Position numbers and translations under genes: made by a program. A DNA stretch of 64,000 bases from CBCOTE01 sp965112965 (GTDB taxonomy: Bacteria > Desulfobacterota > Desulfovibrionia > Desulfovibrionales > Desulfovibrionaceae). The notes beneath the pieces were generated by a model, which worked only from the letters and a program-made list of their open reading frames with translations, ran no database searches and was not told the origin of the DNA. The stretch covers positions 248,001 to 312,000 of the forward strand of contig CBCOTE010000022.1 of assembly GCA_965112965.1 (NCBI GenBank). Direction: 5' to 3'. Shown piece by piece: positions 38,900-50,890 of the stretch. The stretch's first letter is position 1; the number at the start of each line of letters is the position of its first letter.

Positions 38900-39400
38900 T
38901 CAAGTGATATCCGTTTCATTAAAGTTCATGACTTCGGCGGTCTTGGTGATGTAGGAGATGAATTTGGTCAGAGCCAGAGCGTCGTTATTAGTTTATTGTA
39001 TATTTCGGAGACGTTTTCTGCTAACTAATCTTGGCGCTCGACTACATGGCGATGTTCGTGGATGAGGTGCTGTGCTTTGTGGTGGCGAATATCTCGAGTG
39101 AGCCGTATAAGGCCTAATTAGCTATTACATGGGTTTCCCAGGAAGCTTTTTTTGTGCCTAGTATCGCCTTAAGCTGGACCGGCATAGTAGTAGGCTGTAG
39201 TCAGGTCGTCCTGAGTTATATGCTGGAGTACAGAGGAGAGCTGCTTTATTTTAATTTTTTGACAGTGCGATCGATTGACTGTTTCTTTATGGGCCCAGAC
39301 GGCCTCTTCTGTACCCAGATAGGCCAATTTGGCCTTCGTGATTACCTTGTTCGAATATATATTAGCTTTGGCGATGCCCTGCTTGATAGTCTGTATCATC
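38900..39400 (-). pseudogene. Gene fossil, unknown product
   Basis: On the minus strand the fragments IKQGIAKANIYSNKVITKAK (39399 side), LIRLTRDIRHHKAQHLIHEH, and after a frame change TKFISYITKTAEVMNFNE follow one another in order, broken by stops. They look like helical, charged protein. It ends about 170 bp before the start of the broken thioredoxin-like gene and reads in the same direction, so the two may have been an operon. I do not recognise the family. Confidence 0.4.
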
Positions 39401-40571
39401 TTTAAGAGGCACGGGACAGGTTAGACGACTTAGTTTCGTCTATGCGAAGTCGATCTGAAGTCCAGATTCTCCTGGTATGAGTCATAGTTGGATTGGACTA
39501 GGTACATAATACGCTTAATGATTCTCGATACATGAAAAGCAACAGAAGTGAAGGATGAGCATTGGCCAAAAAAAGGAGACTACAGAGTTTTTATAACTAC
39601 TATTATATTATGTACTTAATGATTTTACCATTTATAGTACATGCTGTGATTATAGCTTTGAGCTCTTCTTTACTGCGGCTGTGGTAGTGGGTGTAAAAAG
39701 ATTTATTTTTTTGATAGAGAGTGTTTCTATATTTCTGGGCTCCTGAGGGTGAATTTAGCTGCGCTCTAGTTTGTTTTGTCAGGACCTATTAGAGCATGGA
39801 GAGGTGAATGTAGCTTGATTGTCGACAACATCTTTGATTTTGTGGGTCAGGCTCTACTTTTTTTAGAGTATTTTATATTATAATATATCTGTTATACGTA
39901 AGTAAGATGCGCACTCCGCAGATTTTTTTGAGAGAATGCGGAATTGTTCAGGGCGCCTTATCATGTTGCCTAAAAAATGGGTCTACGAATGAAAATCTAC
40001 ACAGATTCGAAATACACTGGGAAAGCTATAGATATGCGACAGAGTGACTTTCTTTTTTTGCCAGTGAAAGTTAGCCAGGAACAAGCCGGAAAAGGCTATC
40101 ACTGACAGCAATTATAAAAAATAGCACAGCGTTGGCGTTACGGAAGGATGATTTTATTGCATGGGTTCGGTTTCTAGTGTCCAGGATAGAAGTTAGCGTA
40201 TGTTGTATTTTAGCATGAGAAGTGGTTGGCGCGGGATGAATACTAGATGAATACTAGTAGTTAATTCTTTTTTGATCCAGAAGATACTGGCGAAGCATAC
40301 TCCTCTCAGTGGTTCCCATTTCTGACTTTACGTCATCATCATGATGGCACGAGAGGGATGGCCGAAGCAATCCGCTACGGTTCTCGGCTACAATATTTTT
40401 TAATGGCGTTTGCGAGGATGTCCAGGGACTAGACGACCATTAGCTTGATCATAAAAAATATCAGCCGGATTTTTTTTACGTCAGCATTGGTCAGGTTAAA
40501 GCCGAGAATCCGTCGGAGGTATAAGATAGAGTCAGTCTGCATATAGACATTGATTGATTTTTTTTTTTGAT

Positions 40572-40631
<60 letters not shown>

Positions 40632-41160
40632 GGGTGTAATATCTGAGTGAATCGGAGTTCTAAGTTGACTATTTTTTAGAGAAGATGTCTACGTCACAGA
40701 GGTGGCTGATGATGGAGAAGGTGGAGAACTATCGGAACCCCTGGTCAGCTGTGTTATGGGATGCGTTTGTCCCAGTGCTTAGCCAGAAAGGGTGTGGTTG
40801 GTCGACTGGAGATCGTCAATGGTTTTGGGGGTACTTAAAGGTTATTTCATATACTTCTATTGTGGTCGCGGGGTATGATTAAAAAAACAGTAGCTAATTT
40901 ATCCAAGGCTAGAAGCTGTTCGCGGTTGATTTTTGGGTTGATAGTGTTTGAACTTATAAGCCAGTTTATTGTTGATCGTATTTAGTATTGAGCGTGGCTA
41001 TAGCTATGGTGGTGACGGGGCCTATTATACTGATCTCAGGCATATAACAGATAAGATTCATGATGTTTATGATTAATATTTAAATATCTAAGACTATAGC
41101 GCATAAGTGTTATATATTTATGAAATCCATGAAGGCCTTACTGATTAAGGTGGTCACTAT

Positions 41161-41187
41161 ATTTATTTATTTATTTATTTATTTATT
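41161..41187 (+). repeat. (ATTT)n tetranucleotide repeat, nearly 7 units
   Basis: 27 bases of perfect ATTT repeat inside a T-rich stretch. It falls in a short open frame (41120-41365) that has no other support. Confidence 0.9.
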
Positions 41188-41639
41188 GTCTTTTAGATAT
41201 TTATTTACCACTTGCAAGAAGAAAAAATTGAACTATCTACCAGCAAAAAAAATTTTATTTAGCTCATACTATTCGGGCCGGCGGCGCCGTGCAGTTAGTT
41301 GGGTCAATTTGGTTTTCTTCGATGACCTGATATATGTTCTGGAAGACGATTATGTTCCTGTGTAGAATAGATGTGTTATACAGTCCGTTTTCTATGTAGC
41401 TATCCTATTTTAGCTCCATACTGACTTTTTTGATGTCTATGGCTCGGATATGAGCATATCGAAGGGTAAATGAATAATGCCTAAAATGAGGACAGTTTGC
41501 CGTCTTCATGGCAGACAGATAGATGAAGAAGTGTTAGCTGGAGCACTAGATTAGATGCCGTTAATGATAATGAACCATTTTTTTTGCGCCAATGCTATTG
41601 ACGGCTTCTCGCAGGATTTTATTGAATGCATTTATACAA

Positions 41640-41990
41640 GCGACATAATCAGGGCAAATAGTTTGTTATCCCTTATTTTTTGAAGGATAAGATTGATTAC
41701 GCTTCTATTTGCTCCGAGATATAGTGCGGACATAGGCAGCATGTATTCGGCGAGTTTCATTACTGTGAAGTCGGTATGTTTGACAATATTTAGATATTTT
41801 GTATGAGGGCCATTGCGATATCGCCATTATCGTAGCACCGGAATAAAGTTTGATGGGTTCCGTAACCGGGTATATAGATTTTACCACGACTACATCAGGC
41901 TTTTACGATGCTGTCCATGATGAAGCCAAATATTTTATCGCTGACCTTGACCACGTCAAAGTGGGAGAAGCAGATGGCCGTCAAAAAAAG
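41640..41990 (-). pseudogene. Gene fossil, unknown product
   Basis: On the minus strand one can read ICFSHFDVVKVSDKIFGFIM, then after a stop and a frame change PVTEPIKLYSGATIM and NGDIAMALIQNI, then MKLAEYMLPMSALYLGANRS. The peptides look like parts of one soluble protein in correct order but in different frames. I cannot name it. Confidence 0.4.
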
Positions 41991-42246
41991 ACAAATAGTT
42001 TTTAGAATCTGGAGTTCGTAGGCTATATAGCTCAATCAAGACCAGACGATTTCGTTATTAGTATTTTGATTATGGTATTTTATCCTTGCTGACGCACGAG
42101 TACCACCGACTAAGATATTGGAGAGTTGTGGACCAGCCGGCAGAAAAAAAAATAATTTCGCAAGCGGAAGATTCATTGGTTTCCGATGATTTCAATATAG
42201 ATGTTGATTTTTTATCATAAAAAACAGATATGCTCATAGATGTTAT

Positions 42247-42378
42247 TTATTGGTTGACGAACCGTTGACTGCCTACGACGGCGACGAGGATGGGAGTGAT
42301 AGCTATGGCAATGAGTAAGCGGATGGCGAGTACTATGTTTTGACTGGGCCAGAAGTCCAATTCCACCAAGCTATCCAT
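42247..42378 (-). pseudogene. 43-codon membrane-segment ORF, likely 5' remnant
   Basis: Starts MDSLVELDFWPSQNIVL and contains one strong membrane helix (IRLLIAIAITPILVAVVG) before a stop. It has no clear ribosome site. It could be a tiny membrane protein, but given the surroundings it is more likely the surviving first part of a membrane or sensor protein. Confidence 0.3.
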
Positions 42379-44879
42379 TTTTGATGGAATGACGCATCAT
42401 TTTTATATTTATGTTTCGGCCTGAGAAGATCGCCTATAGTCATAGCCGTAGATAAGATCAGCAGAGCATGCTAAGGGGATATTCTTGTCCGGCCTGGGCA
42501 GCTTGTTTTGGACTAGAGGTTTTGTTGGGCTGCAGTGCGCCAGATGCGGGTAGTATCTATGTCAGAGTTGTTGTCGCGTAGGACAAAAGGAGATCTGCCA
42601 AAATTTATGGAAGGTCTGGATGATGATACGGTCCATATATTACTTGCTCAGTCACTCCCATTCAATTAGTGGCTCTATATTGTTAATTGCAGTAGTTACG
42701 GATGATGTGATTAAAAGAGTCGGTTAGGTTGCTAGGATGCCTTTATCCAGCCCTTAATGTTGATCCTTTCGATTTCAATATTGATCTTTTTATGTAGTAC
42801 AGTTACCAGGTTCTACATTACAGCGATAGATTGTTTAGGACGTTGTTGATGGTTATATGCGCGTATGCACTATAGCGCCCTGAATCTTTATGGTCACTAG
42901 ACCTAGTTGTTAAATTATGTTCCGGATTAGAGATTGAAGCAGTTTAAGGTCAGGAACTATTTATTACGCACAAGCCTAGTTCTCAGGATATAACTATGAG
43001 TTTATTTATAATGTGCACGTCTATCTACAGTATATATTTTTTTGTCCGCAGATTGTTTGACGGATCTGGGTGGTGTGGATTTTCATTTTGAGCGGTGCGT
43101 TCGTCATAAGTATTTTTTTGGACGGTGACGGTCGAAGTCAGAGGCTGAATAGCAGGCGAGACAGTGTGCCATATTTTTGTTGAAGGCTGTTCAAGCTGTG
43201 GTGAACTCATTTAAGTGGGGGTGGCATGATCCGGAGACAGTACCGATTACAGTATCGATTGTTTTTAGCCTGAAGATGGTGTTAGTAAGATCTCGAAGGC
43301 TAGCGGACCTGATTGTTCCTGGAAAAATATATCATTGTCTAGGGCAATGCGATATTGGATTATATCGTCGGCGGTTTTTAGTTTCTTGAACATGACGTCA
43401 GGTAGAAGCGAAGGCTTGATGTTGCTGTTTCGGTTAGGTTATAGCGTAGTATAGTTGATATTATGGCGCTTCAGAGCCTTGGCGAGTATCTTACAGCGCG
43501 CTGGAGGGCAAGTCGGTGGGTGGCTTTTTTAATCCGTATTCTCAGTCCAGAGCCGTCGTTGTATTATGGGCTCGAATGTCACTTAAGAGTTCTGGTGGTG
43601 GATTTATCATCTAAGTGCGCTAGGTCTGTGTTGGCTAGCAGAATTTATATAATTCGACTCGGGTAAGCTGTCTTAGTATATTCGGCGAGTATGGTCTCTT
43701 ATGATAGAGCTAGCGTTTTGATGCGTAAAGGGCCCTAGGAAGGAAGAACTACTACGAACCAAATGGACTTGTGAAAGATTGTCCATTAACTTTAGGTCGG
43801 AGAGTGTGCTTTCTCTGTTATTTTAAAATCGAAAAGTAAGATTTTCTAGCATGGCCAGGCATTCATTGATCCCAATTGTGAATTTGTCATAGAAATATTT
43901 TTTTAAAATATTTATCCATAGCCGTGCTCCAATTTGTTTAGGACAATGCAAAAGCAGTTTTATGGTCTGATTCAGTGCTAGACACAGGTCCAGAAACATG
44001 GATAAAGCTGTGCCGTCAATCTTAACTGAATCTTTCAAGTCGATCGTATAGTCGTTGATCTTGATTAGGGTTTAGGAATAGGGCGTAGTGACTTTGCGTC
44101 GGAAGGCTCGGTTATTTTCGTCAGGGGTTGGTCAAGTGAACAATCTATGACTCCACTGCGTTAGTGTGGAAGGTGTGCAGTATGGTTGTTGTATTTGTTA
44201 TATGCGGAAGTAGCATCCCGCCCGCTGTTTCAGCTATCTCTTCATGGTTAATAGTTATATGTTGACTGCCTGGCTAGAGCCACGGCTATGATAAGTGGTC
44301 TCTAATCGATATCGATGAGTAATAGGGCAAAGGCATTACTGGTTAGATATCGATATCGGGGCGGAGATATATGTTTTTTACTTCTGAAGTGGGGTGTTAG
44401 GTTGGTATGTAGTTGTGGACAGGCAGCTTGAAGCACTATTCTATGGGACATCTCCTATAAAAGATCAGACTAGTGGGCGGCGAGGACATAGCCTACTTCG
44501 TCGATCTAACTCGTTTTGAGACGGTCAAGGTATAGAAAATCTTATACAATAGTTTTTTAAGTATTTTCGAGTTTTTTCAGATATGTTCGGTTTTGGTCAC
44601 ACGGTGACTGTAGAAGGCTGGCAAGGATATAACCGACCTCAAGTTTGAAGAAGTTAACAGTGCTGGAAAATCGAACTTTCTGCGACAGTCTATATTTCCG
44701 GCGGGACTGGCATGATGATAGTCCGGGTGTAGTGGGGCACGTTGTTTGAATTGACTGGGCGAGATGGATCGGACCAAAAGTTAAACTAGGGTTAGAGACC
44801 TACAGTCGAGACTGCATCGGACATGAGGATGAACCGCACGGCGTGCGGGTGTCAGTGGCCACCCTTACGGTATCAATAA

Positions 44880-45210
44880 TAAATAATAGTTTGTATTTGG
44901 TTGTGAATGCTGTGATTTTAGCAGTAGTCTTCTAAGGGCAATTAGACCATGTCTTTTTCTGGACTAAAAAGCGTAGACATGGTGTCGATTCGGTTACGGT
45001 CTTAAAGGGTAGGTATGCATATTTGAGGTCAAAAAATAATGATGCCATCATGCTATAGAGCACGACATAACCGTTTTGATCGAGTTAGATGGCATAGATG
45101 ACTGTGCTCATGGCGAAGAGGTTGGATTCGCTGCCGATATTCCGAGCGAGTTTTATCCCGCATAAGGCAGCTTAGTGACGACGCTGCTAATGGTGTACTC
45201 AGATATAGTT
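44880..45210 (-). pseudogene. Gene fossil, unknown product
   Basis: On the minus strand LARNIGSESNLFAMSTVIYAI, a stop, then LDQNGYVVLYSMMASLFFDL and KYAYLPFKTVTES read as continuous protein-like sequence in one frame with a single internal stop. Upstream in the same frame are further stops. Family not recognised. Confidence 0.35.
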
Positions 45211-45912
45211 ATTGTATGCCTTGGAAATAATAGTATCACTTGGTATATGCATGGTCGTGGTATCAGAACATTTGTACGAGTTGTAGCCGACTAGAAAGTG
45301 CCATCGATTTTCGACCTCCTCCAGGTCGAGGTATGCGGCATCGAAGGCAGAGTTATTTTTGTCAATCAAGCTATGAGATTGAGTGGCTGGACCTTATAAG
45401 CGTCAAGGACATCACGATAAAATGCAAACTTACCAGTGGCTACATAGAAAGCATAGTTCTTTTTTTAGGTTTTTTCGTGTGCAGCAAGGGGAGGTGTAGA
45501 AGTGAGCGTTGCTTTTGCAATATTTTATAACTTTTCTAAATAAATAATTGATGTACTTCAGCTACTTCAGGGTTGAAGTCTAAAAAAATGTTATGGGAAA
45601 GCTGTGCTATAAAGGGTACATTGGTGACAATTATATCTACGGCTAGAGCAATCATCAGTAGGAACGATATGATAAGCTTATTACGAATTTTTTTTGTGGA
45701 TATAGCATTTCCCTTATTCGATGGATATTTCTATGTTGTAATGTATGGTTTTATTTCGGTCCTGTTCTTTTATAAAATGAACCCAATTATTTTTTTTATT
45801 GTTGGAGTGTGCAAGCGTCAATGCCGTTGTTCAAGCTCCACTACACATATCCTATCCCTGTATAGTGGAGTCTGGGGTTGCCATCAGCCTTGAGAACTCT
45901 TACCTTGTACTC

Positions 45913-46881
45913 ATGCGTTATCACTACATCTTCGGACCCGTAGCTTCGGGTCGCCTAGGTCGTTCGTTGGGACTGGATCTCTTGGGAGCCAAGATTTGTT
46001 CCTTAAATTGCCTGTATTGCGAGGTCGGACCTACCAAGGTTTTGACCTTAGAACGATGTCCTTGGGTGCCGGCGATCAATATTTTGGATGAGCTAGTCCG
46101 TTGGCGTCGAGAATCGAATTTTTCTCTCGACGTGGTTACCTTGGGCGGCTCAGGCGAACCATGTCTGAACAGTGACTTGGGCGCGATTATTGCCGGCGTC
46201 CGTGAGCTTTTTCCAGGTCTACCAGTGGCTTTGCTCACTAACGCTGTACACCTGTACGATCCAAAAGTCGCAGCCGAGGCTGCTACGGCCGATGTGGTAC
46301 TGCCCTCCCTGGATAGTCTCGACCCTGAAGTCTACGTTCGTCTTAATCGGCCGCATTTTGAGTTGGCTGCTCAGGGGCCTGCCGCCATTGCTGCGGGCAT
46401 CCAGAGCTTCCGCCAGATCTTCGATGGCCGTCTCTACCTGGAGGTACTTTTGGTTAGGGGCATAAATGATTCCCAGGCTGGCCGTGAGGCTTTAGCAGTC
46501 TTCTGTCGTGAACTCAGGGCCGACCGTGTGGACGTGGTGACTTTGACTCGCCCCGGTACCAGTCCCCTGGCTGAAGCCGTGTCCGCCGATACATTAGCGG
46601 TATGGCGCGCTGTTCTTTCGGTAGCCTCTGGATCTGTCATAGCCCCTTTTCGTTCAGGCCTCAACTATCAGATATCTCATTCTGAATATCTAGATAATCT
46701 AGGTGAGACCGTGTATGCTTCCTTACAACGTAGACCGCAAACTGCCGGACAGCTTGCCGCGGCACTGGCTGTCGCCGAGGATATTTTGGCCGGGGTGTTG
46801 GAGCGCCTGCTGTGTCAAGGATACATTGAGCGGGTAGAAAGTGGAGGTCTCATCTTCCATCGAGTGGCCGAGTTACCGTAA
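45913..46881 (+). CDS. Radical SAM protein, COG0731-like
   Basis: 322 residues from the chosen ATG. It opens MRYHYIFGPVASGRLGRSLG, the usual start of the COG0731 group of Fe-S oxidoreductases, and carries the radical SAM cysteines C29/C33/C36 (CSLNCLYC). LGGSGEPCLN supplies the glycine-rich SAM-binding motif, and ADVVLPSLDSLDPEVYVRLN follows. The last 80 or so residues (RRPQTAGQLAAALAVAEDIL, then LLCQGYIE) look like a winged-helix domain, seen in several members. The frame stays open upstream to 45799, but those 38 codons have no family similarity, so I reject them. The reaction is unknown. It lies 118 bp upstream of the RNase E/G gene on the same strand, possibly one transcript. Confidence 0.88.
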   Translation: MRYHYIFGPVASGRLGRSLGLDLLGAKICSLNCLYCEVGPTKVLTLERCPWVPAINILDELVRWRRESNFSLDVVTLGGSGEPCLNSDLGAIIAGVRELFPGLPVALLTNAVHLYDPKVAAEAATADVVLPSLDSLDPEVYVRLNRPHFELAAQGPAAIAAGIQSFRQIFDGRLYLEVLLVRGINDSQAGREALAVFCRELRADRVDVVTLTRPGTSPLAEAVSADTLAVWRAVLSVASGSVIAPFRSGLNYQISHSEYLDNLGETVYASLQRRPQTAGQLAAALAVAEDILAGVLERLLCQGYIERVESGGLIFHRVAELP

Positions 46882-46999
46882 GAAGCGCCGTTATGTCCCG
46901 GTGAAAAATTGACTGTTCTATATAGTGCCAGTCCGAAAATTTGCCGAAAGGTCTCCGAGCTGCTATATATTTAAAAAATTATTATGAGGTTGTTTAGTC

Positions 47000-48463
47000 A
47001 TGTCGAGAGAAAAAAAGAAGAAACGTAAGATGTTTGTAGGCGTCTTGCCTGGCGAGCAGGTTGAGGTAGTTTTGGCTGAAGATGGCAAGGTACAGGAATA
47101 CTATATCGAGATGCTTCATCAGGCCAAGACCAAGGGCAACATTTATAATGGGGTCGTCAGCAATATCGACCATTCCTTGCAGGCTGCATTTGTTAATTAC
47201 GGTGCTCCCAAGAACGGATTTTTGCAGATTGATGAGGTGCATTCTGAATATTATTTTGCCCCACATGATGCTGTTAAGGGACATAAGTATCCGCTCATCC
47301 AGAAGGTGCTTAAGTCCGGCCAGGAGATTTTAGTGCAGGTAGTTAAAGAACCTACAGGTGCTAAAGGGGCCTTCCTTACTACATACTTTTCTCTTCCCGG
47401 CCGTTTTTTGGTACTCACACCCGGCCATAAACAAATCGGTGTCTCACGCAAGGTGGAGGATGACGAAGAGCGAGCTCGGCTTAAGGGATTGGTGGATAGT
47501 TTGGAAAGCGAGATAGAAGAAGAGCTGGGTATTATTGTACGCACGGCCAGTCTGGGCCAGAACAAGACCAGTCTTTCTAAGGACCTGCAATTTCTTAAAC
47601 GTCTGTGGAGGGAAATCCGCAAGATGGGCTCCACCATGGTTCCGCCAGCTTTGGTTTACCAAGAGCCCGACTTGGCCACTCGGGCTATTCGTGACTACCT
47701 CACTGTCGATGTGGGAGAAGTCTGGGTGGATGATCAGGAAATAGCCGACCGCCTTATACAGTTTGCTAACCTTATTTTTCCACGTCAGCCGAATTTAGTT
47801 AAGGTACACAAAGCCCTGGAACGTACGCTTTGGGAGCGATTTAACCTGACGCGGCAGCTGGAACAGATTTTTGGCCGTGAGGTCACATTGCCTTCGGGCG
47901 GTGGACTGATCTTTGATCAGACTGAGGCGCTTATGGCTATAGATATCAATTCGGGTAAGGTCGGTGGCAAGGTCAACTTTAACGAAATGGCCTTGCGTAT
48001 CAACCTTGAGGCAGCCGAGGTTGTTGCCCAGCAACTGCGTCTACGCGACGTGGGCGGCCAAATTGTTATTGACTTCATTGAAATGAAGGACCGTAAGCAT
48101 GTACATGAGGTGGAAAAGACTCTGCGTGCCGCCATGAAGGTCGATCGAGCACGACATGATATTGGTAAGATGAGTAAGTTCGGTTTGGTGGAGATTGTAC
48201 GACAGCGTCTGGGTTCATCGGCTCTCTCAATTACTATAGAGTCATGCCCTTGCTGTGGTGGCGCGGGCACGCGGCGCAATAAAGAATGGCAGGCTCAACA
48301 GGCTCTGCAGGAAATTTATCGTCAACTTCGCATACGCCCTGACAAGTCCGTGGAGTACCGGACCAACGGAGAGATAGCCTATTACCTCCTTAACACTAAG
48401 CGCGCTAAGCTCTTGGAGCTGGAACGGCAATTTGAGACCGCGATTACGATCCTGGCTTCATAA
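47000..48463 (+). CDS. rng: Ribonuclease E/G family endonuclease
   Basis: RNA-processing and decay endonuclease. 487 residues, about the size of RNase G, without the long disordered tail of E. coli RNase E. The N-terminal S1 domain is seen in GNIYNGVVSNIDHSLQAAFV and YGAPKNGFL. Catalytic acid motifs are MAIDINSGK near residue 312 and IVIDFIEMKD near 350; most relatives have DFIDM, so the second Asp is replaced by Glu here. The zinc-link cysteines are CPCCGG near 413. The start is supported by GAGG ten bases before the ATG. The lysine-rich N-terminus (REKKKKRK) is common in Desulfovibrio homologs. Whether it should be called rne or rng is a matter of convention. Confidence 0.92.
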   Translation: MSREKKKKRKMFVGVLPGEQVEVVLAEDGKVQEYYIEMLHQAKTKGNIYNGVVSNIDHSLQAAFVNYGAPKNGFLQIDEVHSEYYFAPHDAVKGHKYPLIQKVLKSGQEILVQVVKEPTGAKGAFLTTYFSLPGRFLVLTPGHKQIGVSRKVEDDEERARLKGLVDSLESEIEEELGIIVRTASLGQNKTSLSKDLQFLKRLWREIRKMGSTMVPPALVYQEPDLATRAIRDYLTVDVGEVWVDDQEIADRLIQFANLIFPRQPNLVKVHKALERTLWERFNLTRQLEQIFGREVTLPSGGGLIFDQTEALMAIDINSGKVGGKVNFNEMALRINLEAAEVVAQQLRLRDVGGQIVIDFIEMKDRKHVHEVEKTLRAAMKVDRARHDIGKMSKFGLVEIVRQRLGSSALSITIESCPCCGGAGTRRNKEWQAQQALQEIYRQLRIRPDKSVEYRTNGEIAYYLLNTKRAKLLELERQFETAITILAS

Positions 48464-49157
48464 GTCTAGCTGGGTAAATATTTCCGACCTGTTCAGCGTC
48501 ATGGTATGCAGGGAGCGTTGCGGCTGTCCGAAGGACTATTTTGACAAGTTACGAATAAAAAAAATAATAAGTTATATTCTCTGTACACATTTGTTACATC
48601 TATATGTACTCTGATTTTTCTAATGTGCTGGTTCCTTGGTGGAAGAGGTATGGAGAGACGTTCATAGCCTAAATATTCATCCCTTCACAAAATATCCGTG
48701 CCGGTGTGTGTGGGGGGGGGCTAGGTTGTCTCTGGTTGGGAATCTTTTATATCTTCCGGGATGACGCTAGCTACGGTCTGGTGTTTTTTTGGATACGTTA
48801 GGTTGGACTGGCCGATACTAGTTTGCTTCAGTCTTCTATTTTTATCATGCACCGAATATCTAGCGTGTATCGCGTCTATTGTATGGAATTAAGTCTTCGA
48901 TTCACCATAGTCCTGTTTTTGTTCTAGATATCAGCGCCACGAGACCATCGTGATCTTGGGCTAAAAAAATGGCTGCTAACGGTGGTCCAGCCTTGCTGTA
49001 TCTATAATGTTACATGGGTCTAGATGAATGTTTGACTATATTCCGGAAGTGAGGACTCTACTGATAACCTTATTGCAATTGTTCTCCTTTTGGATCTTAA
49101 ACGTTACTGACGTTGGCCGGAACGGCATATCGCCGTTGTCTAAGGGGTCGGGATCTA
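48464..49157. other. Spacer between RNase E/G and hemW
   Basis: About 700 bp without a recognisable gene. It contains a G9 run at 48712-48720 (directly after a GT-rich stretch) and several T7 runs. No terminator hairpin stands out after the RNase gene. Confidence 0.55.
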
Positions 49158-50354
49158 ATGCTTATTTATGTCCATGTCCCTTTTTGTCGTTGTAAATGCC
49201 ACTATTGTGCTTTCTACTCCGAAGTAGAGGACGAGGCGGCTATGGCTGTCTATTTATCCGTCCTCCTCGCTGAGATTGCCTGGTGGGGTGAACGGTTGCA
49301 ACGTCCAATTGTGGAAAGTGTGTTTTTCGGCGGTGGCACGCCTAGCCTTTTGTCCATCAAGGCGCTCTACTCTGTAGTTGAGGCCATAGACAATGCCTTT
49401 TCACTGGAGCCTGGTTTCGAATGCTCTCTGGAGGCCAATCCTGATTCACTTTTGTCCCCAGGTTATGTCCGTGCCCTTTATGGACTGGGAATCAATCGCC
49501 TGAACGTAGGTGTGCAGAGCCTTTCTGATATTTCATTGGCTTTGCTCGGCCGGCCACATAGCGCTAGTCAGGCTCAGGAGGCTGTAAGTCAGGCCCGAGC
49601 AGCAGGTTTTCAGAATCTAGGTCTGGATCTTATCTGGGGTCTACCAGGTCAGGGGGTAAAACAATGGATGGATGAGCTTAAGGTGGTTACAGCCTTAAGC
49701 CCAGAGCATCTTTCTTGTTACAGTTTGACCCTGGAGGAAGGTACACCACTGGCTCAGGAGTGTCTGGCCGGTAACTTGAAAGTGCCCGAGGATGACGAAC
49801 AGTCATGTATGTTTCTCTATGGTGCTGAGTACCTTGAGTCACAGGGCTATATACATTACGAGATATCTAACTATGCCCGTATAGGGTTTATGTGTCGGCA
49901 TAATCTGGGATACTGGGAAGGCGTGGATTATCTGGGGCTTGGGCCATCGGCTGTCTCCACTTTAGAAGGTAGCCGTTTTGAACATCTAGCAGATTTGATG
50001 GCTTGGGTTGCGGTCGTGGCGGATGGTAGCCTGGGCATTGAGACCGAAAAACTTACTATGTCCATTCAGGTGCGGGAGCTGATTATGCTTCGGCTGCGCA
50101 CCGTCCATGGACTGTCCTTGGCCACCTACCACGCCCTTACCGGTCGCAGCTTTCTTAAAGTTCATGCCCGTTTGGTTGAAGCTTTGCATCAGAATGGGCT
50201 CGTGCGTATTGTCTGTGGTTACTTGTGTCTCACTGCTTGCGGTATGCTTGTATATAATATCATTGTACAGCATTTTTTTGAGGCTGAAGCCGTTTTCACA
50301 GATCCGATTTTGATCCGAACTCAAGATCGTCGAAAGTCCTTAGTTTTACCTTAG
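49158..50354 (+). CDS. hemW: HemW-like radical SAM protein (heme chaperone)
   Basis: 398 residues from the ATG at 49158, which has AAGGGG nine bases upstream and begins MLIYVHVPFCRCKCHYC; a GTG-like extension to 49113 is unlikely. The radical SAM cysteines are C10/C14/C17, with an extra cysteine at 12. FFGGGTPSLL and LEANPDSL are classic HemW motifs, and NVGVQSLSD and GLDLIWGLPGQ follow. HemW binds heme and is thought to help deliver it to hemoproteins; it was formerly annotated as oxygen-independent coproporphyrinogen oxidase, which it is not. The C-terminal domain ends normally with LCLTACGMLVYNIIVQHFF, after which about 25 extra residues run to the stop, perhaps because the original stop was lost. 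Confidence 0.9.
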   Translation: MLIYVHVPFCRCKCHYCAFYSEVEDEAAMAVYLSVLLAEIAWWGERLQRPIVESVFFGGGTPSLLSIKALYSVVEAIDNAFSLEPGFECSLEANPDSLLSPGYVRALYGLGINRLNVGVQSLSDISLALLGRPHSASQAQEAVSQARAAGFQNLGLDLIWGLPGQGVKQWMDELKVVTALSPEHLSCYSLTLEEGTPLAQECLAGNLKVPEDDEQSCMFLYGAEYLESQGYIHYEISNYARIGFMCRHNLGYWEGVDYLGLGPSAVSTLEGSRFEHLADLMAWVAVVADGSLGIETEKLTMSIQVRELIMLRLRTVHGLSLATYHALTGRSFLKVHARLVEALHQNGLVRIVCGYLCLTACGMLVYNIIVQHFFEAEAVFTDPILIRTQDRRKSLVLP

Positions 50355-50890
50355 ATGATAGGCGCTATCCTCAGCGCCGAGCACGACGTTATATTGATCT
50401 ATTTTTGTCGTGATGTCTGCTTCTTGGACTATGTTTTTTTGATTATATTATACGGAAATATCATGAAAAGTACGATGATTCAGCCGCGATATTTGTTTTT
50501 ATGTATTCATAATTTCGAATAACCTTAATTGCCGTCTGCATCATTTTTTTGTTTTTATAGTTTGAATGTGTCTGGTAGTCGTGGGAAATGTTATTATATT
50601 TTTTGATTATTAAATACTGTTTGATTATTTCATTGTATGTTTCTGTTGTTTATATTAACCTCATCTACATTTAGTCATGTAATCGGTTAATTTTATCACA
50701 ATCTTCACTAATTTATAAATAAAATTTTTTAATATGTTTACATAAGGTTATGATAGTAAATTCAGCATATTTTTTATTAATGGTATATATTTATTTTTTT
50801 CATGAATAATATTAATAGAAATAACAATTTTTTTGGTGAGGTCATTTTTTAATGGTTATGGTATGTTATAGTTGTTTTATTTTTTAGGTT

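Noticed and set aside
45573..45893. 106-codon plus-strand hydrophobic frame before the radical SAM gene
   Set aside because: No ribosome site or known motif; hydrophobic character follows from the T-rich DNA.
45799..45912. 38-codon extension of the radical SAM protein
   Set aside because: Family members begin at the MRYxY-type start at 45913; the extension has no similarity.
50361..50378. GGCGCT/AGCGCC hairpin just after hemW
   Set aside because: Only 6 bp and no T run follows, so I do not call a terminator.
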